Positions 16,394 through 25,402 are shown, counted from the first letter of the stretch. The stretch: DNA of 64,000 nt from Bin87 sp965203985 (GCA_965203985.1 CBDBDS010000002.1:248001-312000); one strand, 5' to 3'. Program-made: numbers and translations. The notes: generated by a model from the sequence alone, not told the origin.

Positions 16394-17953
16394 CTACTGC
16401 CCCATCTTGACCCAATCGGCGCAGCGTTCGCCGATCATGATTGTGGTGCAGTTGGTGTTGGCGCGGATCACGTTGGGCATCACCGACGCGTCCGCGACCT
16501 TGATACCCTCCAGGCCGTGAATGCTCAGATGCTGGTCGACCACCGCCATGGGATCGCTGGACGGCCCCATTTTGCAAGTGCCCGAGGCGTGGGTGGTGTT
16601 GAACACGGTCTGCCGCATCCAACGGTCCAGCGCATCGTCCGACGCCAGGTCTTCCTCGGAAGGCTGGATAATATGATCGACGATCGAGCCGAAAGCGTTG
16701 TGTTTCAGCAGGTCCACGCTGATCCGCACCGCCTCCCGCAGCCGCTCGCGGTCGCGCTCCGGCTCCAGGTAACGGTAGTTCAACGACGGTTGCACGTGGG
16801 GATCGTTTGCGGAAAGGCGAACCTCCCCCGCCCCGTCGGCCAACTCCAGGATGCACTGGATGCGCACGCCGCCGGCCTCGAAGGGATCGGCCCCGCCGAT
16901 GGGAGTCGAGAAAGACGACGCCATGATCTGCATGTCGTTGCGGTCGGGCGAACCGGTGGCCGTATATCGCAACGCGGTCTGGGTGCGCGGCGCCAGGGGA
17001 TCCTGTTCGTGGTCGTCCCGCACCTGGCAGATGACGGCGACGATCGGGTGATCGCGCAGGTTCTGGCCGACGCCGGGAAGTTCGTGAACCACGGGGATGC
17101 CCATCTCCCGCAGGTGGTCCGCCGGACCCACGCCGGACAGCATGAGCAATTGCGGCGAGGCCATGGCGCCGGCGGATAGCACTACCTGGTCCGCCTCCAC
17201 CTGGTACACCTCGCCACCGCTTTCCACCTCCACGCCAACCGCTCGTGGTGAGCCTGTCGAACCAGGCTCGAACAGGATGCGCCGCACGACCACGTTGGCG
17301 CGAACCGTCAGGTTGAGCCGATGGCGCACCTCCCGCAGGAAGGTGAGAGCAGTGCTCATGCGAACGCCTTCGGGGTTATTCATCGGAACCGGCCCGATGC
17401 CGCCCGAATCGGGACTGTTCATATCCGCGTCTTCAGGGTAACCAGCCTCGATGCAGGACTGGACGAATGCCTGCTGGAAGGGCAGCCATTCCTGGCGCGG
17501 GAACCGGCGCACGGGAATTGGCCCCTCGGAGCCGTGGAAGTCGTCGCTGATGTCCATGTCCGTTTCCATCTTGCGGAAATAGGGCAGGACATTGATGAAC
17601 GACCACTCGTCGTTGCCCTCGGCAGCCCAGCCGTCGTAGTCCTCGGGCACCCCGCGCAGCAGCACTTGGCCGTTGATCGCGCTGGTGCCGCCCACAACCT
17701 TGCCGCGGGGCGCCGGCAGCATCTCGGTCTGTTCCGCCGAGCCTTGGGCCCACCAGGTCCAGTTGTGGGGTGCGCCCTGGGTCGAGGCATCCGGCTTGTA
17801 CCCATATTTGAGATCATCCGGGTAGTGCTCGTACTCGGGGTAGTCCGGCCCTGCCTCCAGCAGCAGGATGGAGCGGTTGGGGTCATCGGCCAAACGGGAA
17901 GCCACCACGCAGCCTCCGGATCCTGCCCCGATCACTATGACGTCGTATTTCAT
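16394..17953 (-). CDS. GMC-family FAD-dependent oxidoreductase, copy 2
   Basis: The 519-residue paralogue of the GMC at 9462-11003 has VIGAGSGGCVVASRL, GGTSAINGQVLLRGVPEDYD, a catalytic-region HASGTCKMG and the final ADASVMPNVIRANTNCTTIMIGER. The reaction is oxidation of an alcohol with FAD; substrate unknown. AGGTGG precedes the ATG. Compared with copy 1 it carries a short in-frame insertion (about residues 228-236, EPGSTGSPR) encoded by an intergenic-type repeat at 17242-17275. It is the gene upstream of the DUF4177-like gene. Confidence 0.92.
   Translation of the reverse strand: MKYDVIVIGAGSGGCVVASRLADDPNRSILLLEAGPDYPEYEHYPDDLKYGYKPDASTQGAPHNWTWWAQGSAEQTEMLPAPRGKVVGGTSAINGQVLLRGVPEDYDGWAAEGNDEWSFINVLPYFRKMETDMDISDDFHGSEGPIPVRRFPRQEWLPFQQAFVQSCIEAGYPEDADMNSPDSGGIGPVPMNNPEGVRMSTALTFLREVRHRLNLTVRANVVVRRILFEPGSTGSPRAVGVEVESGGEVYQVEADQVVLSAGAMASPQLLMLSGVGPADHLREMGIPVVHELPGVGQNLRDHPIVAVICQVRDDHEQDPLAPRTQTALRYTATGSPDRNDMQIMASSFSTPIGGADPFEAGGVRIQCILELADGAGEVRLSANDPHVQPSLNYRYLEPERDRERLREAVRISVDLLKHNAFGSIVDHIIQPSEEDLASDDALDRWMRQTVFNTTHASGTCKMGPSSDPMAVVDQHLSIHGLEGIKVADASVMPNVIRANTNCTTIMIGERCADWVKMGQ
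17242..17275. repeat. Repeat unit captured inside GMC copy 2
   Basis: CTCGTGGTGAGCCTGTCGAA followed by CCAGGCTCGAACAGG carries the inverted pair GAGCCTG / CAGGCTC. Read on the minus strand it is GAGCCTGGTTCGACAGGCTC and so on, a sequence type known as a dispersed intergenic repeat in many GC-rich genomes. Here it is in frame and adds about nine residues relative to the paralogue. Confidence 0.6.
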
Positions 17954-18332
17954 GGTCCCACCTGCGTTTGTCTGGTCTACGTGGTCGATACGCTCGGGCC
18001 AGCATAAAGGAACGCGCGGCGAATTGAAAAGGGCCGTGTCTGGTTGCGCTGGGCCTTTCCAAAGTCATCGTCAGAAGCAGGATTTGCCGGATTCAGGGGT
18101 TATCAAGATTGAGTAGATGGCGCCGAGTATGACCACAATCCTGAAAATCCAATAATCCGGCAAATCCTGCTTCTGACGATTGATCGCCGCCGGTAAGGAC
18201 TTTGGAAAGGCACTGCCGGAGCGGTTCAGCCGATGTCCGCGAACCGATTCCGCCCACTGATGCGGATGACGTTATCTGGCACAGGCCCTATAATCCGACC
18301 ATCAGCCAAGACGCTGCGCCGGGGAGGAACCC
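17954..18332. other. Gene-free spacer of 379 bases between divergent genes
   Basis: No coding sequence is supported between GMC copy 2 (-) and the LLM gene (+). Most of the spacer is a long inverted-repeat element (18053-18211). The remaining bases to 18332 presumably hold the LLM promoter, which I could not place convincingly; GGGGAGG at 18320-18326 is its ribosome binding site. Confidence 0.6.
18053..18211. repeat. Long imperfect hairpin element with 14-bp and 27-bp perfect arms
   Basis: The outer arms GCCTTTCCAAAGTC (18053-18066) and GACTTTGGAAAGGC (18198-18211) are exact complements. Just inside, 18067-18093 and 18154-18180 are perfect 27-bp inverted repeats. The centre of about 60 bases has no open frame. 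On transcription it would fold into one long stem. It may be a MITE-like element or a structural repeat; no target duplication is evident. Confidence 0.8.
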
Positions 18333-19361
18333 ATGAATTTTGGCATGTTCACCGATTTCCATATCGGCGAAAACAGGACCCAGGCCGAGGCTTTCGACGA
18401 GTCTTTCGCACAGATCGCCGACGCGGAAGCGATGGGTTTCGACACCGTATGGCTGGCCGAGCATCACTTCAGCCCGGAGCGGGCCGTCCTGGCGTCCCCT
18501 ATGGTCATTGCCAGCGCAATCGCCGCGCGCACCCAGCGGATCCGCACCGGTCTGGCGGTGCAGGTGTTGCCGCTGACCAACCCGCTGCGAGTGGCCGAAG
18601 AAGCCGCCACCGTCGACCATATCAGCAAAGGCCGCTTCGAGTTCGGAATCGGTCGCAGCGGCCTCACCAAGTATTACCAGGGCTACAACATCCCCTACTC
18701 GGAAAGCCGGCCGCGGTTCCTGGAAGCCCTGGACATCATCATGCAGGCGTGGAAGAACGACGAGTTTTCCTACGACGGCCAGTTCCATTCATACCAGGAC
18801 GTTGCCGTGGTGCCCAAGCCCTATCAGCAACCCTACCCTCCCGTTCGGGTAGCCGTAGCCGGAGAGGACACCTTCCCACTGATCGGCAAGATGGGACATC
18901 CGATCTTCGTCAGCGCGAACGCCGGTCGGGAGCAGTTGCAGGAGCGTATCGCATCGTACGAAGCTGCGCGGGCCGCCGCCGGACACGCTGGGCCGGCGGA
19001 TATCGCGGTGCGTATCCCGGTCTATGCCGCTGAGACCACCGAGCGGGCGCACTCGGAACCGGAAGCCAGCGCAATGTCCGCCATCCAGTACGCCGCCAGC
19101 GAACTCGTAAAAACGGCGGCCAGCGAGGAAACCGCCGAGCGCATCCGGCGCACCGCCAACACTCCCTACGCGGACGTGTTGAAGCAACGGGTGGTTTTCG
19201 GCACGCCGGCGGAAATCGTGGAGCGTTTCAGGGGATACCAGGCGGACTTCGGAGCGACCGGCGTCGTGATGGAGGTCAACTACGGCGGGCGTATCCCTTA
19301 CGACCGGGTGCAGAATTCCCTCCGCCTGATCAGCGACGAAGTCATGCCGCACTTCAAGTAG
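18333..19361 (+). CDS. LLM-class flavin-dependent oxidoreductase, copy 2
   Basis: The 342-residue luciferase-like protein starts MNFGMFTDFHIG and contains MGFDTVWLAEHHFSPE, the typical His-His region of the flavin pocket. It also has RVAEEAATVDHISKGRFEFGIGRSG and a C-terminal GTPAEIVERFRGYQADFGATG. It resembles alkanal monooxygenase-type LLM enzymes that use reduced FMN. GGGGAGG is 6 bases before the ATG. It is a lone + gene ending before a GGGGCGAAT hairpin. Confidence 0.9.
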   Translation: MNFGMFTDFHIGENRTQAEAFDESFAQIADAEAMGFDTVWLAEHHFSPERAVLASPMVIASAIAARTQRIRTGLAVQVLPLTNPLRVAEEAATVDHISKGRFEFGIGRSGLTKYYQGYNIPYSESRPRFLEALDIIMQAWKNDEFSYDGQFHSYQDVAVVPKPYQQPYPPVRVAVAGEDTFPLIGKMGHPIFVSANAGREQLQERIASYEAARAAAGHAGPADIAVRIPVYAAETTERAHSEPEASAMSAIQYAASELVKTAASEETAERIRRTANTPYADVLKQRVVFGTPAEIVERFRGYQADFGATGVVMEVNYGGRIPYDRVQNSLRLISDEVMPHFK

Positions 19362-19385
19362 CGCCCGGCGTCGCGAACCAAAAAT

Positions 19386-19413
19386 TCAGGGGCGAATAAT
19401 TATTCGCCCCTGA
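19386..19413. repeat. GGGGCGAAT-type hairpin, copy 2 (possible terminator)
   Basis: A perfect 28-bp palindrome: TCAGGGGCGAATAA followed by its exact complement. It lies 25 bases after the LLM stop and before the convergent VOC gene, followed by GCATTTGTCCTTT. It probably works as a terminator. Confidence 0.78.
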
Positions 19414-19470
19414 GCATTTGTCCTTTCGGCGGGATTATTGGCGCTCAGCGCCTGTTCGCCACGTGGGAAC

Positions 19471-19980
19471 CTAGTGCGCAGCGCCGGCCAAAGCTGCTTG
19501 GGCAGCCAGTTCTTCGTCCCACGGGCCGGGCATTCGACCCTTTTCGGTGCCACCGATCATGTAGCCGCTCTCGTCGTGGCCCCACTGCTCGCGCGGCATC
19601 TCGTAGGACAGCTCGATGCCGTTGCCGTCCGGGTCGCGGATATAGATGCCGATGGCATGGCCGTGGTCCGACACGCGCTCGATGGGAATGTTCTTCTCCT
19701 TGACCCGGTAGTACAGCTCCTCGAGATCCTCCAGGCTCTCCATATACCAGGCCATGTGGTTGAGACCCACCTGCCCGCCCTGCGGACCCATCGCACTTTC
19801 GCCGACCTCGGTGAGCGCAATCTCGTGCGAGTTCCCCAGGTCGGCAGACATGAAGGCGGCCCGACCGGGTGTGAAGCCGTAGGTGTGCAGGCCCAACAGG
19901 TCTTCGTACCAGTCCCTTGCCCGTTCCGCATTCCGTACGAAAATGTTGACGTGTCCCAGATTTCTCGGCGTGTAACCCAT
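19471..19980 (-). CDS. VOC-superfamily (glyoxalase / extradiol dioxygenase-like) protein
   Basis: The 169-residue protein has two beta-alpha-beta-beta-beta modules. The first starts NLGHVNIFVRNAERARDWYEDLLGL (ends quoted as NLGHVNIF, WYEDLLGL); the second has GLNHMAWY, and IRDPDGNGIELSYE closes the metal site. His in LGHV, His in LNHM and Glu in IELSYE are the expected divalent metal ligands, so catalysis (dioxygenase, lyase or epimerase type) is possible. The ATG at 19980 has GGGAGG 5 bases upstream; the longer frame to 20025 is less likely. Confidence 0.85.
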   Translation of the reverse strand: MGYTPRNLGHVNIFVRNAERARDWYEDLLGLHTYGFTPGRAAFMSADLGNSHEIALTEVGESAMGPQGGQVGLNHMAWYMESLEDLEELYYRVKEKNIPIERVSDHGHAIGIYIRDPDGNGIELSYEMPREQWGHDESGYMIGGTEKGRMPGPWDEELAAQAALAGAAH

Positions 19981-20119
19981 AATGTCCTCCCTATGCATCG
20001 ATGGATTCTGTGCCAGTTGCGCCATGATAACAACGGACTACGCTGAAAGAAAGAGGCATCGGTGCGGCCAGGCGATCTGAGCGACGGCGCGCAATTGGCG
20101 TCAGCAACGATACCCCGTC

Positions 20120-20148
20120 TTGCCGCATCCGATGACGGATGCTAGAAT
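20120..20148 (+). promoter_or_regulatory. Promoter of tRNA-Asn
   Basis: TTGCCG (20120-20125), 17 bases, TAGAAT (20143-20148): a good sigma-70 match 35 bases before the mature tRNA 5' end. The spacer between the VOC gene and the tRNA holds nothing else obvious. Confidence 0.6.
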
Positions 20149-20183
20149 TATCCTACGCTGGTTGACCTGTCCCAGTGCTATGC

Positions 20184-20258
20184 TCCCCTGTAGCTCAGCG
20201 GTAGAGCGGGCGGCTGTTAACCGCTAGGTCGTAGGTTCGAATCCTACCGGGGGAGCCA
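20184..20258 (+). tRNA. tRNA-Asn (GTT)
   Basis: A full cloverleaf: acceptor TCCCCTG with CGGGGGA, D arm GCTC/GAGC, anticodon loop CTGTTAA with anticodon GTT, T arm GTAGG-TTCGAAT-CCTAC. The discriminator is G, and CCA is encoded. Confidence 0.96.
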
Positions 20259-20411
20259 TTTTCATGCCTGCGGTCGGTGCTGCCGGTCCGGAGAAAGATG
20301 GCAGCGGGGGAACCGCGCTTATGACGTCCCGGTCTTGTTTCGGTTGCTGGGATGCTCCGATATATGTAACATTCAAATGCTCGTACCGATCTGAAGGTTT
20401 GGAGGCATAGC

Positions 20412-22838
20412 ATGCGCGCCATAATCAACAAATGTGCAGTTTTGGTCGCAATCGCGACACTGTTCGCAATTGTCGCAGCGTGTGGCGGAGGCAACGGAGA
20501 CGCTCCCGCGGCGCCCGCTGCTCCAGCGCAACCCGCCGCTCCAGAGCAGACCACCGCGCCGGCGCAGCAGCCGACCGGCGGCGCGTCCGAGCAGCCCACC
20601 CAGGCGCCCGCTATGACCGACGAACCCTTCCGCGTGGGGGTCATGGAATCGCTGACGGGCCCCGGCGAAACCTACGGCAACGTGGCCCTGCAGGCCAAGC
20701 AACTGGCCGTCGACGAAATCAACGCCGCCGGCGGCATCAACGGGCGGATGCTGGAACTCATCGCGGAAGACTCCAAGTGTTCGGCGCAGGACGCCATCAC
20801 CGCTTACAACAAGCTCACCGATGTTGACGGCGTCAAGATTATCCTCGGAACTTCATGCAGCGGCGCCATGTTGGGCGCGGCTCCCCTGGCCGAAGCCGAC
20901 GGCGTGATCCTCTTCTCCGGCTTGGCAACGAACCCTGACATTGCCCACGCCGGCGACTACATTTTCCGCACCTCGATGAACGACCTGCAGCTGGGCATCG
21001 ACACCGGCAACGTGATCTGGGCCGACGGCCACCGGAGTCTGGCGACTATCACCGAGACCACCGACTACGCCGAGGGCGTGCGCCGCACCACTGCCGAGCA
21101 CTTCGTCTCGCTGGGCGGAGAGATAGTGGCAGAAGAACGGTACGCATCCGACGTCACCGATTTCCGCAGCCAGTTGACCAAAATCATCAACGCCGACCCC
21201 GACGCCATCCACATCGCTGCCCAGGCCGAGTTTTCCGGTGGTACTGTTGTCAAGCAGATCCGTGAGCTGGGCTACGAGGGGTCGCTCTACTCCGAAATCG
21301 TCCCGGTGGGCGCTACCGCTCTGGAAGTTGCCGGCGCCGCCGCCACGGGCCTGAAGGCCGTTACCGCGGAACTGGACCCAGCCAATCCCAAGGCCCAGGA
21401 AGTCCTGGAAAACTTCCGGGCCCGTTATGACTACATCACGCTGCCCTGGTATCTTGGTTCCGCCTACGACGACGTGTACATCGCCGCCGAGTGCCTGAAG
21501 CAGACCAATGACGACCAGGACGCCGACGGGTTCCGGGACTGCATGTATGGGATTACCTGGAGCGGCACCATCGGCGACGGTTACAGTTTCGACGCCAACG
21601 GCGAGGTGGTGGGCCTGTCCAACGCGGTAGTGGTGGTTCTCCCCCTGGCTGAGCGCACCGAGAATAACCAGGGCTACCGCATCCTGGGCCAAGCCGGCAG
21701 CGACGCCGCCGTCGGTGCTATGCCCATGGCCGCCATGCCCGCGTCCGACGAGCCCTTCCGCCTCGGTGCAATGGACGCCCTGACCGGCATCGCTGAGTCC
21801 TACGGCAACCCGATCCTGAATGCGAAGCTCCTCGCCGTGGAGGAAATCAACGCGGCTGGTGGCATCAACGGGCGAATGCTGGAGATCATCCCCGAAGACT
21901 CCAAGTGCGCAGCGCAGGACGCCATAACGGCGTACAACAAGCTGACCGACGTTGACGGCGTCAAGATCATACTGGGCACGACCTGCAGCGGGGCGATGCT
22001 CGGGGCGGCGCCGCTGGCGGAGCGCGAAGGCGTCATCATGCTGTCCGCCTCTGCCACGAGTCCCGACATTGCCGGCGCCGGCGACTACATCTTCCGCACC
22101 GCCATCAACGACCTCCAACTCGGGATCGACACTGGGAATACCTTGTACGCTGATGGCATCCACCATTTGGCCACCATCACGGAGGCCACGGATTATGCGG
22201 AGGGAGCGCGCCGCACTACGGTCGCCCGCCTTGAGGAATTGGGCGGTCACGTCGTCGCCGCGGAGAGCTACGCCTCCGAGGTGACCGATTTCCGGTCACA
22301 GTTGACGAAGCTGATCAGCGCCAATCCTGACGGCATCTTCCTGGCAGCCCAGGGAGAATTCTCCGGTGGGACCATAATCAAGCAACTGCGCGACCTCGGC
22401 TACGAGGGACCGATCTACTCCGAAGTGGTTCCCACGCAGCCCGAGGCGCTGGGAATCGCCGGCGACGCGGCAACCGGCCTGAAGGCCATCGTGCCCAACC
22501 CGGACCTGCAAACCCAGGTTGGAAAAGACTTCCTCACCAATTATGAAGCGCGATTTGGCGCGGTTCCGTCGCTGCCGTGGTTCCAGGGATCCGCCTACGA
22601 CGACGTGTTCATCATCGCGGAGTGCCTGGGGCGCACCGGAGACGACCAGGACTCGGCGGGCATACGCGATTGCCTCTACGGTCTGAGCTGGAGCGGCGCG
22701 ATCGGCGACGGCTACACGTTCGACAGCAATGGAGACGTCGCCGGTCTGTCCAACGTCGTAATCGAGATCCTGCCCGCCAGCGAGCGAAACGACGACAACC
22801 AGGGACATCGGATCCTCGGACCCGCTCCCACGCCGTAA
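20412..22838 (+). CDS. Branched-chain amino-acid type ABC substrate-binding lipoprotein with tandem duplicated domain
   Basis: The 808-residue protein has a lipoprotein signal (lipobox VAAC, Cys24) and an Ala/Pro/Gln linker to about 70. Two consecutive type-I periplasmic binding units follow (about 71-443 and 447-808). The halves are very alike: both have AVDEINAAGGINGRMLE-like starts, then DSKC-AQDAITAYNKL, LTDVDGVKIILGT-CSGAML and DLQLGIDTGN. Each unit is a full Peripla_BP_6 domain. The usual LivK-type protein has one. It lies upstream of permease and ATPase genes at 22960-26912 on the same strand, so it is the receptor of that importer. The ligand may be amino acids, amides, urea or other small acids. 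Confidence 0.92.
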   Translation: MRAIINKCAVLVAIATLFAIVAACGGGNGDAPAAPAAPAQPAAPEQTTAPAQQPTGGASEQPTQAPAMTDEPFRVGVMESLTGPGETYGNVALQAKQLAVDEINAAGGINGRMLELIAEDSKCSAQDAITAYNKLTDVDGVKIILGTSCSGAMLGAAPLAEADGVILFSGLATNPDIAHAGDYIFRTSMNDLQLGIDTGNVIWADGHRSLATITETTDYAEGVRRTTAEHFVSLGGEIVAEERYASDVTDFRSQLTKIINADPDAIHIAAQAEFSGGTVVKQIRELGYEGSLYSEIVPVGATALEVAGAAATGLKAVTAELDPANPKAQEVLENFRARYDYITLPWYLGSAYDDVYIAAECLKQTNDDQDADGFRDCMYGITWSGTIGDGYSFDANGEVVGLSNAVVVVLPLAERTENNQGYRILGQAGSDAAVGAMPMAAMPASDEPFRLGAMDALTGIAESYGNPILNAKLLAVEEINAAGGINGRMLEIIPEDSKCAAQDAITAYNKLTDVDGVKIILGTTCSGAMLGAAPLAEREGVIMLSASATSPDIAGAGDYIFRTAINDLQLGIDTGNTLYADGIHHLATITEATDYAEGARRTTVARLEELGGHVVAAESYASEVTDFRSQLTKLISANPDGIFLAAQGEFSGGTIIKQLRDLGYEGPIYSEVVPTQPEALGIAGDAATGLKAIVPNPDLQTQVGKDFLTNYEARFGAVPSLPWFQGSAYDDVFIIAECLGRTGDDQDSAGIRDCLYGLSWSGAIGDGYTFDSNGDVAGLSNVVIEILPASERNDDNQGHRILGPAPTP

Positions 22839-22959
22839 ACGACGTCCAACCTGGTCAAACCAACGTGGGCCGGCCGCACAACTGCGGTCGGCCCTGTTTA
22901 TGCTATGATTGCGCCGCCATAACTTCTTTTGATCTTGATTCAGACTAGCGAGGATTTCG

Positions 22960-24342
22960 TTGGCTGGTAATCGTGAGAACGCTCGCGGGCTACCTCGGTT
23001 GATAAATGTGCCCGGCACTCGGCTACTTGCCGCTCTTTTGACGGCGCTTGCCCTGGGGTACATCGTCTGGAAAATTGGGCAAGCTCCGCCCCAGGCATTG
23101 CAATTCGCGTTCAACGGTTTGGCCGTGGGCGCGGTGTACGCTCTGCTGGCGTTGGGGTTTACGCTGGTTTACAGCACGGTATGGTTCTTCGACCTGTATT
23201 ACGGGGCCGCCGCCGCCCTGGGAGCATACGGTGTTTTCTACCTGCGAACTGACCCGTCACTGGGCAGTCGCCTGGACCCCAACAGTATCTATGTCAACGC
23301 GTTCTTTGGCGCGGTGGTTGCCGGCGTGGCAGCGTGGACGCTGCACACGGTGCTGGAGCCGCGCCTGCGTGGTCGGGCGAGCCCGGCGGTTCTTCGTGCC
23401 TGCGTTATTCTGCTCGCGGTCGCGTTGGGCGCCTACACCGGCATCGTACTGGCCTTGCCGGCGCACATCCACCTGACGCTGAGCCTCGCCGTGGGGTTGG
23501 CAACTGCGGGCGTGATTATTGCGGTCGTCCAGCGATTTGCCGCCGCGTTGGCGCCAACGATCAGCCCGACCCGTGTCGCGCTGGTCACCGCCGTGCCCGC
23601 AGCGCTTTTGGGCGCATGGTGCGGATACCTGCTGACCGGAGCCCCCGGCGCGGGCCTCTACCTCAGCTGGGGAGTTTCTTGCCTGCTGGCGGGTTGCGTG
23701 GCCCTCGCGCTGTATCGCGGCCTGTACGTGTACATGCGGGAGCGCGCCCGTTCACCCCTGATCATGCTGGTGGCATCGCTGGGCATCTTGCTGGCAATCG
23801 CCGCGCTGATCGTGATCGTTTTCCAGAGCGCGCCCCGTGCGCTTCCGGATGCCTTCGGCAGCACTCCGTGGAATATCGCCGGAGCGCGCATCAAGGGGTT
23901 CAATGTGTTCGCCATCGGCGTGGCCCTGGCCGGTTTCGTTGGCATGTGGTATCTGCTGAAACTGACCTCGTTTGGACGCGCCGTGCGGGCCATCGGCGAC
24001 GATGAGGAAGTCTCCAAGGTGGTTGGCATCAATACCACCGTGATCATTGCCGTGGTGTTTTTCATCGGCGCAATGTATGCCGCCATGGCTGGCATATTGA
24101 CCGGACACGACACCGCGCTGCAACCGCGCATGGGCCTGCTGCTGCTGCTGAAAGGCTGGATCGCCTCGGTAGTCGGTGGGATCGGCAACCTGTACGGAGC
24201 CATCGTGGGCGGGTTTGTGCTGGGATTGGTGGAGCAATTCGGGATCTGGGACCTGGCCGGCGAGTGGAAAGACGCCATAGCGTTCGTCCTCCTTATCCTG
24301 TTCCTGTCTTTCTGGCCCCAGGGCCTGCTGCCGAGGAGATGA
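22960..24342 (+). CDS. livH: LivH-type ABC transporter permease, enlarged
   Basis: The 460-residue inner-membrane permease of the branched-chain amino-acid ABC family is much longer than the usual ~290-300. LivH landmarks are at both ends: FAFNGLAVGAVYALLALGFTLVY near residue 55 and the EAA-like FGRAVRAIGDDEEVSKVVGI plus GWIASVVGGIGNLYGAIVGG later. Between them, about residues 130-270, an extra stretch with four or more hydrophobic helices is inserted. TTG start at 22960 has GAGG 7 bases upstream. It is followed after 4 bases by the LivM gene. Confidence 0.88.
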   Translation: MAGNRENARGLPRLINVPGTRLLAALLTALALGYIVWKIGQAPPQALQFAFNGLAVGAVYALLALGFTLVYSTVWFFDLYYGAAAALGAYGVFYLRTDPSLGSRLDPNSIYVNAFFGAVVAGVAAWTLHTVLEPRLRGRASPAVLRACVILLAVALGAYTGIVLALPAHIHLTLSLAVGLATAGVIIAVVQRFAAALAPTISPTRVALVTAVPAALLGAWCGYLLTGAPGAGLYLSWGVSCLLAGCVALALYRGLYVYMRERARSPLIMLVASLGILLAIAALIVIVFQSAPRALPDAFGSTPWNIAGARIKGFNVFAIGVALAGFVGMWYLLKLTSFGRAVRAIGDDEEVSKVVGINTTVIIAVVFFIGAMYAAMAGILTGHDTALQPRMGLLLLLKGWIASVVGGIGNLYGAIVGGFVLGLVEQFGIWDLAGEWKDAIAFVLLILFLSFWPQGLLPRR

Positions 24343-24346
24343 CGCT

Positions 24347-25402
24347 GTGCCGGTTAACCTCGACGGCATCAGGACATTTGCCCGCCTGGCGCAGAACCCG
24401 TCAGATCTGGCCCGCTACGCCCGGGGCAACATCGAGCTGTGGGCCAATCTTTTCGTGATCGGCTGGGCCATCGCTTTCATGCTATGGCAGGGCGCCGGGT
24501 TCGCCGTGATCGTGCTGACGGTCTTCGCCATCTGGGCGATCCTGGCGGTGAGCCTCAACCTGGTGGTTGGTTTCACCGGCCTGCTGTCCGTGGGGCATAT
24601 CGGCTTCTTCGGGTTGGGCGCCTACACCATGGCGATCCTGACGTCCGACCCGGCTTACGAGCAACTCCGGACGGAGGCGATACCCACCTTCGGCTGGTCG
24701 TTCTTCGCGGCGCTACCCGTGTGCATCGGGTTGGCCGGGTTGGCCGCGCTCTTGGTCGGGGTGGTATTCAACCGGTTCCGGGACGACATATTCGTCCTCG
24801 TCTCTTTTGGGTTCGCCATCATCGCCTTCAACGTGTTCCTCAACCTGCGCAGCGTCACGCGCGGGGCCTTCGGGATCCACGAGATCGCCCGGCCGCAGAT
24901 TGGCAATTGGGTCTTCGACGGCGAGGTCGAATACCTGCTGTTGGCGCTGGTTTTCCTGGCGCTGGTCATGCTGGTGTCCTGGTTCATCACCACGTCATCC
25001 TTCGGGCGGGTTCTCACCGCAATTCGCGAAGATGAACAGGCCATCGAAGTGTTCGGCTACCGGGCCACGCACTTCAAACTGGCGGTATGGGTCATTTCGG
25101 CCATGATGACCGGGCTCGCCGGCGGCCTGTTCGCCAGTTGGACTACGTTCATCGACCCCAACTCGTTCATCCTCCTCGAGTCGGTGCTGCTGGTGTCCAT
25201 TGTCATCCTGGGCGGCTTGGCCACCATCTGGGGGTCGTTGCTGGGCGCCATGGCCTTCGTGCTGCTGGAGGAGGGTATGCGGTTCATCCCGTACCTGCCC
25301 ACCGAGTACATCGGACAGGCGCGCCAGGTGGTCCTGGGGATCCTGCTGGTGCTTTTGATGCTGTTCCGCCCGCAGGGCCTGGTGGGGAGGTACCGCCTAT
25401 GA
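24347..25402 (+). CDS. livM: LivM-type ABC transporter permease
   Basis: The 351-residue membrane protein has about eight to ten helices. It has the family core LAVSLNLVVGFTGLLSVGHIGFFGLGAY (quoted by LNLVVGFTGLLSVGH), the EAA loop FGRVLTAIREDEQAIEVFGY and the final RPQGLVGRY. It forms the permease pair with the LivH-type protein. A GTG start at 24347 lies 4 bases after the previous stop with GAGGAG upstream. The stop overlaps the LivG start (ATGA), indicating translational coupling. Confidence 0.92.
   Translation: MPVNLDGIRTFARLAQNPSDLARYARGNIELWANLFVIGWAIAFMLWQGAGFAVIVLTVFAIWAILAVSLNLVVGFTGLLSVGHIGFFGLGAYTMAILTSDPAYEQLRTEAIPTFGWSFFAALPVCIGLAGLAALLVGVVFNRFRDDIFVLVSFGFAIIAFNVFLNLRSVTRGAFGIHEIARPQIGNWVFDGEVEYLLLALVFLALVMLVSWFITTSSFGRVLTAIREDEQAIEVFGYRATHFKLAVWVISAMMTGLAGGLFASWTTFIDPNSFILLESVLLVSIVILGGLATIWGSLLGAMAFVLLEEGMRFIPYLPTEYIGQARQVVLGILLVLLMLFRPQGLVGRYRL

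Noticed and set aside
20853..22250. A 465-codon minus-strand frame inside the tandem binding protein
   Set aside because: Antisense to a strongly supported gene. The frame is open because of GC bias, and the two halves mirror the internal duplication.
25087..25398. An N-terminal extension of the LivG-type ATPase
   Set aside because: The extension lies inside the LivM gene in another frame. The ATG at 25399 with GGGGAGG and ATGA overlap is the proper start.
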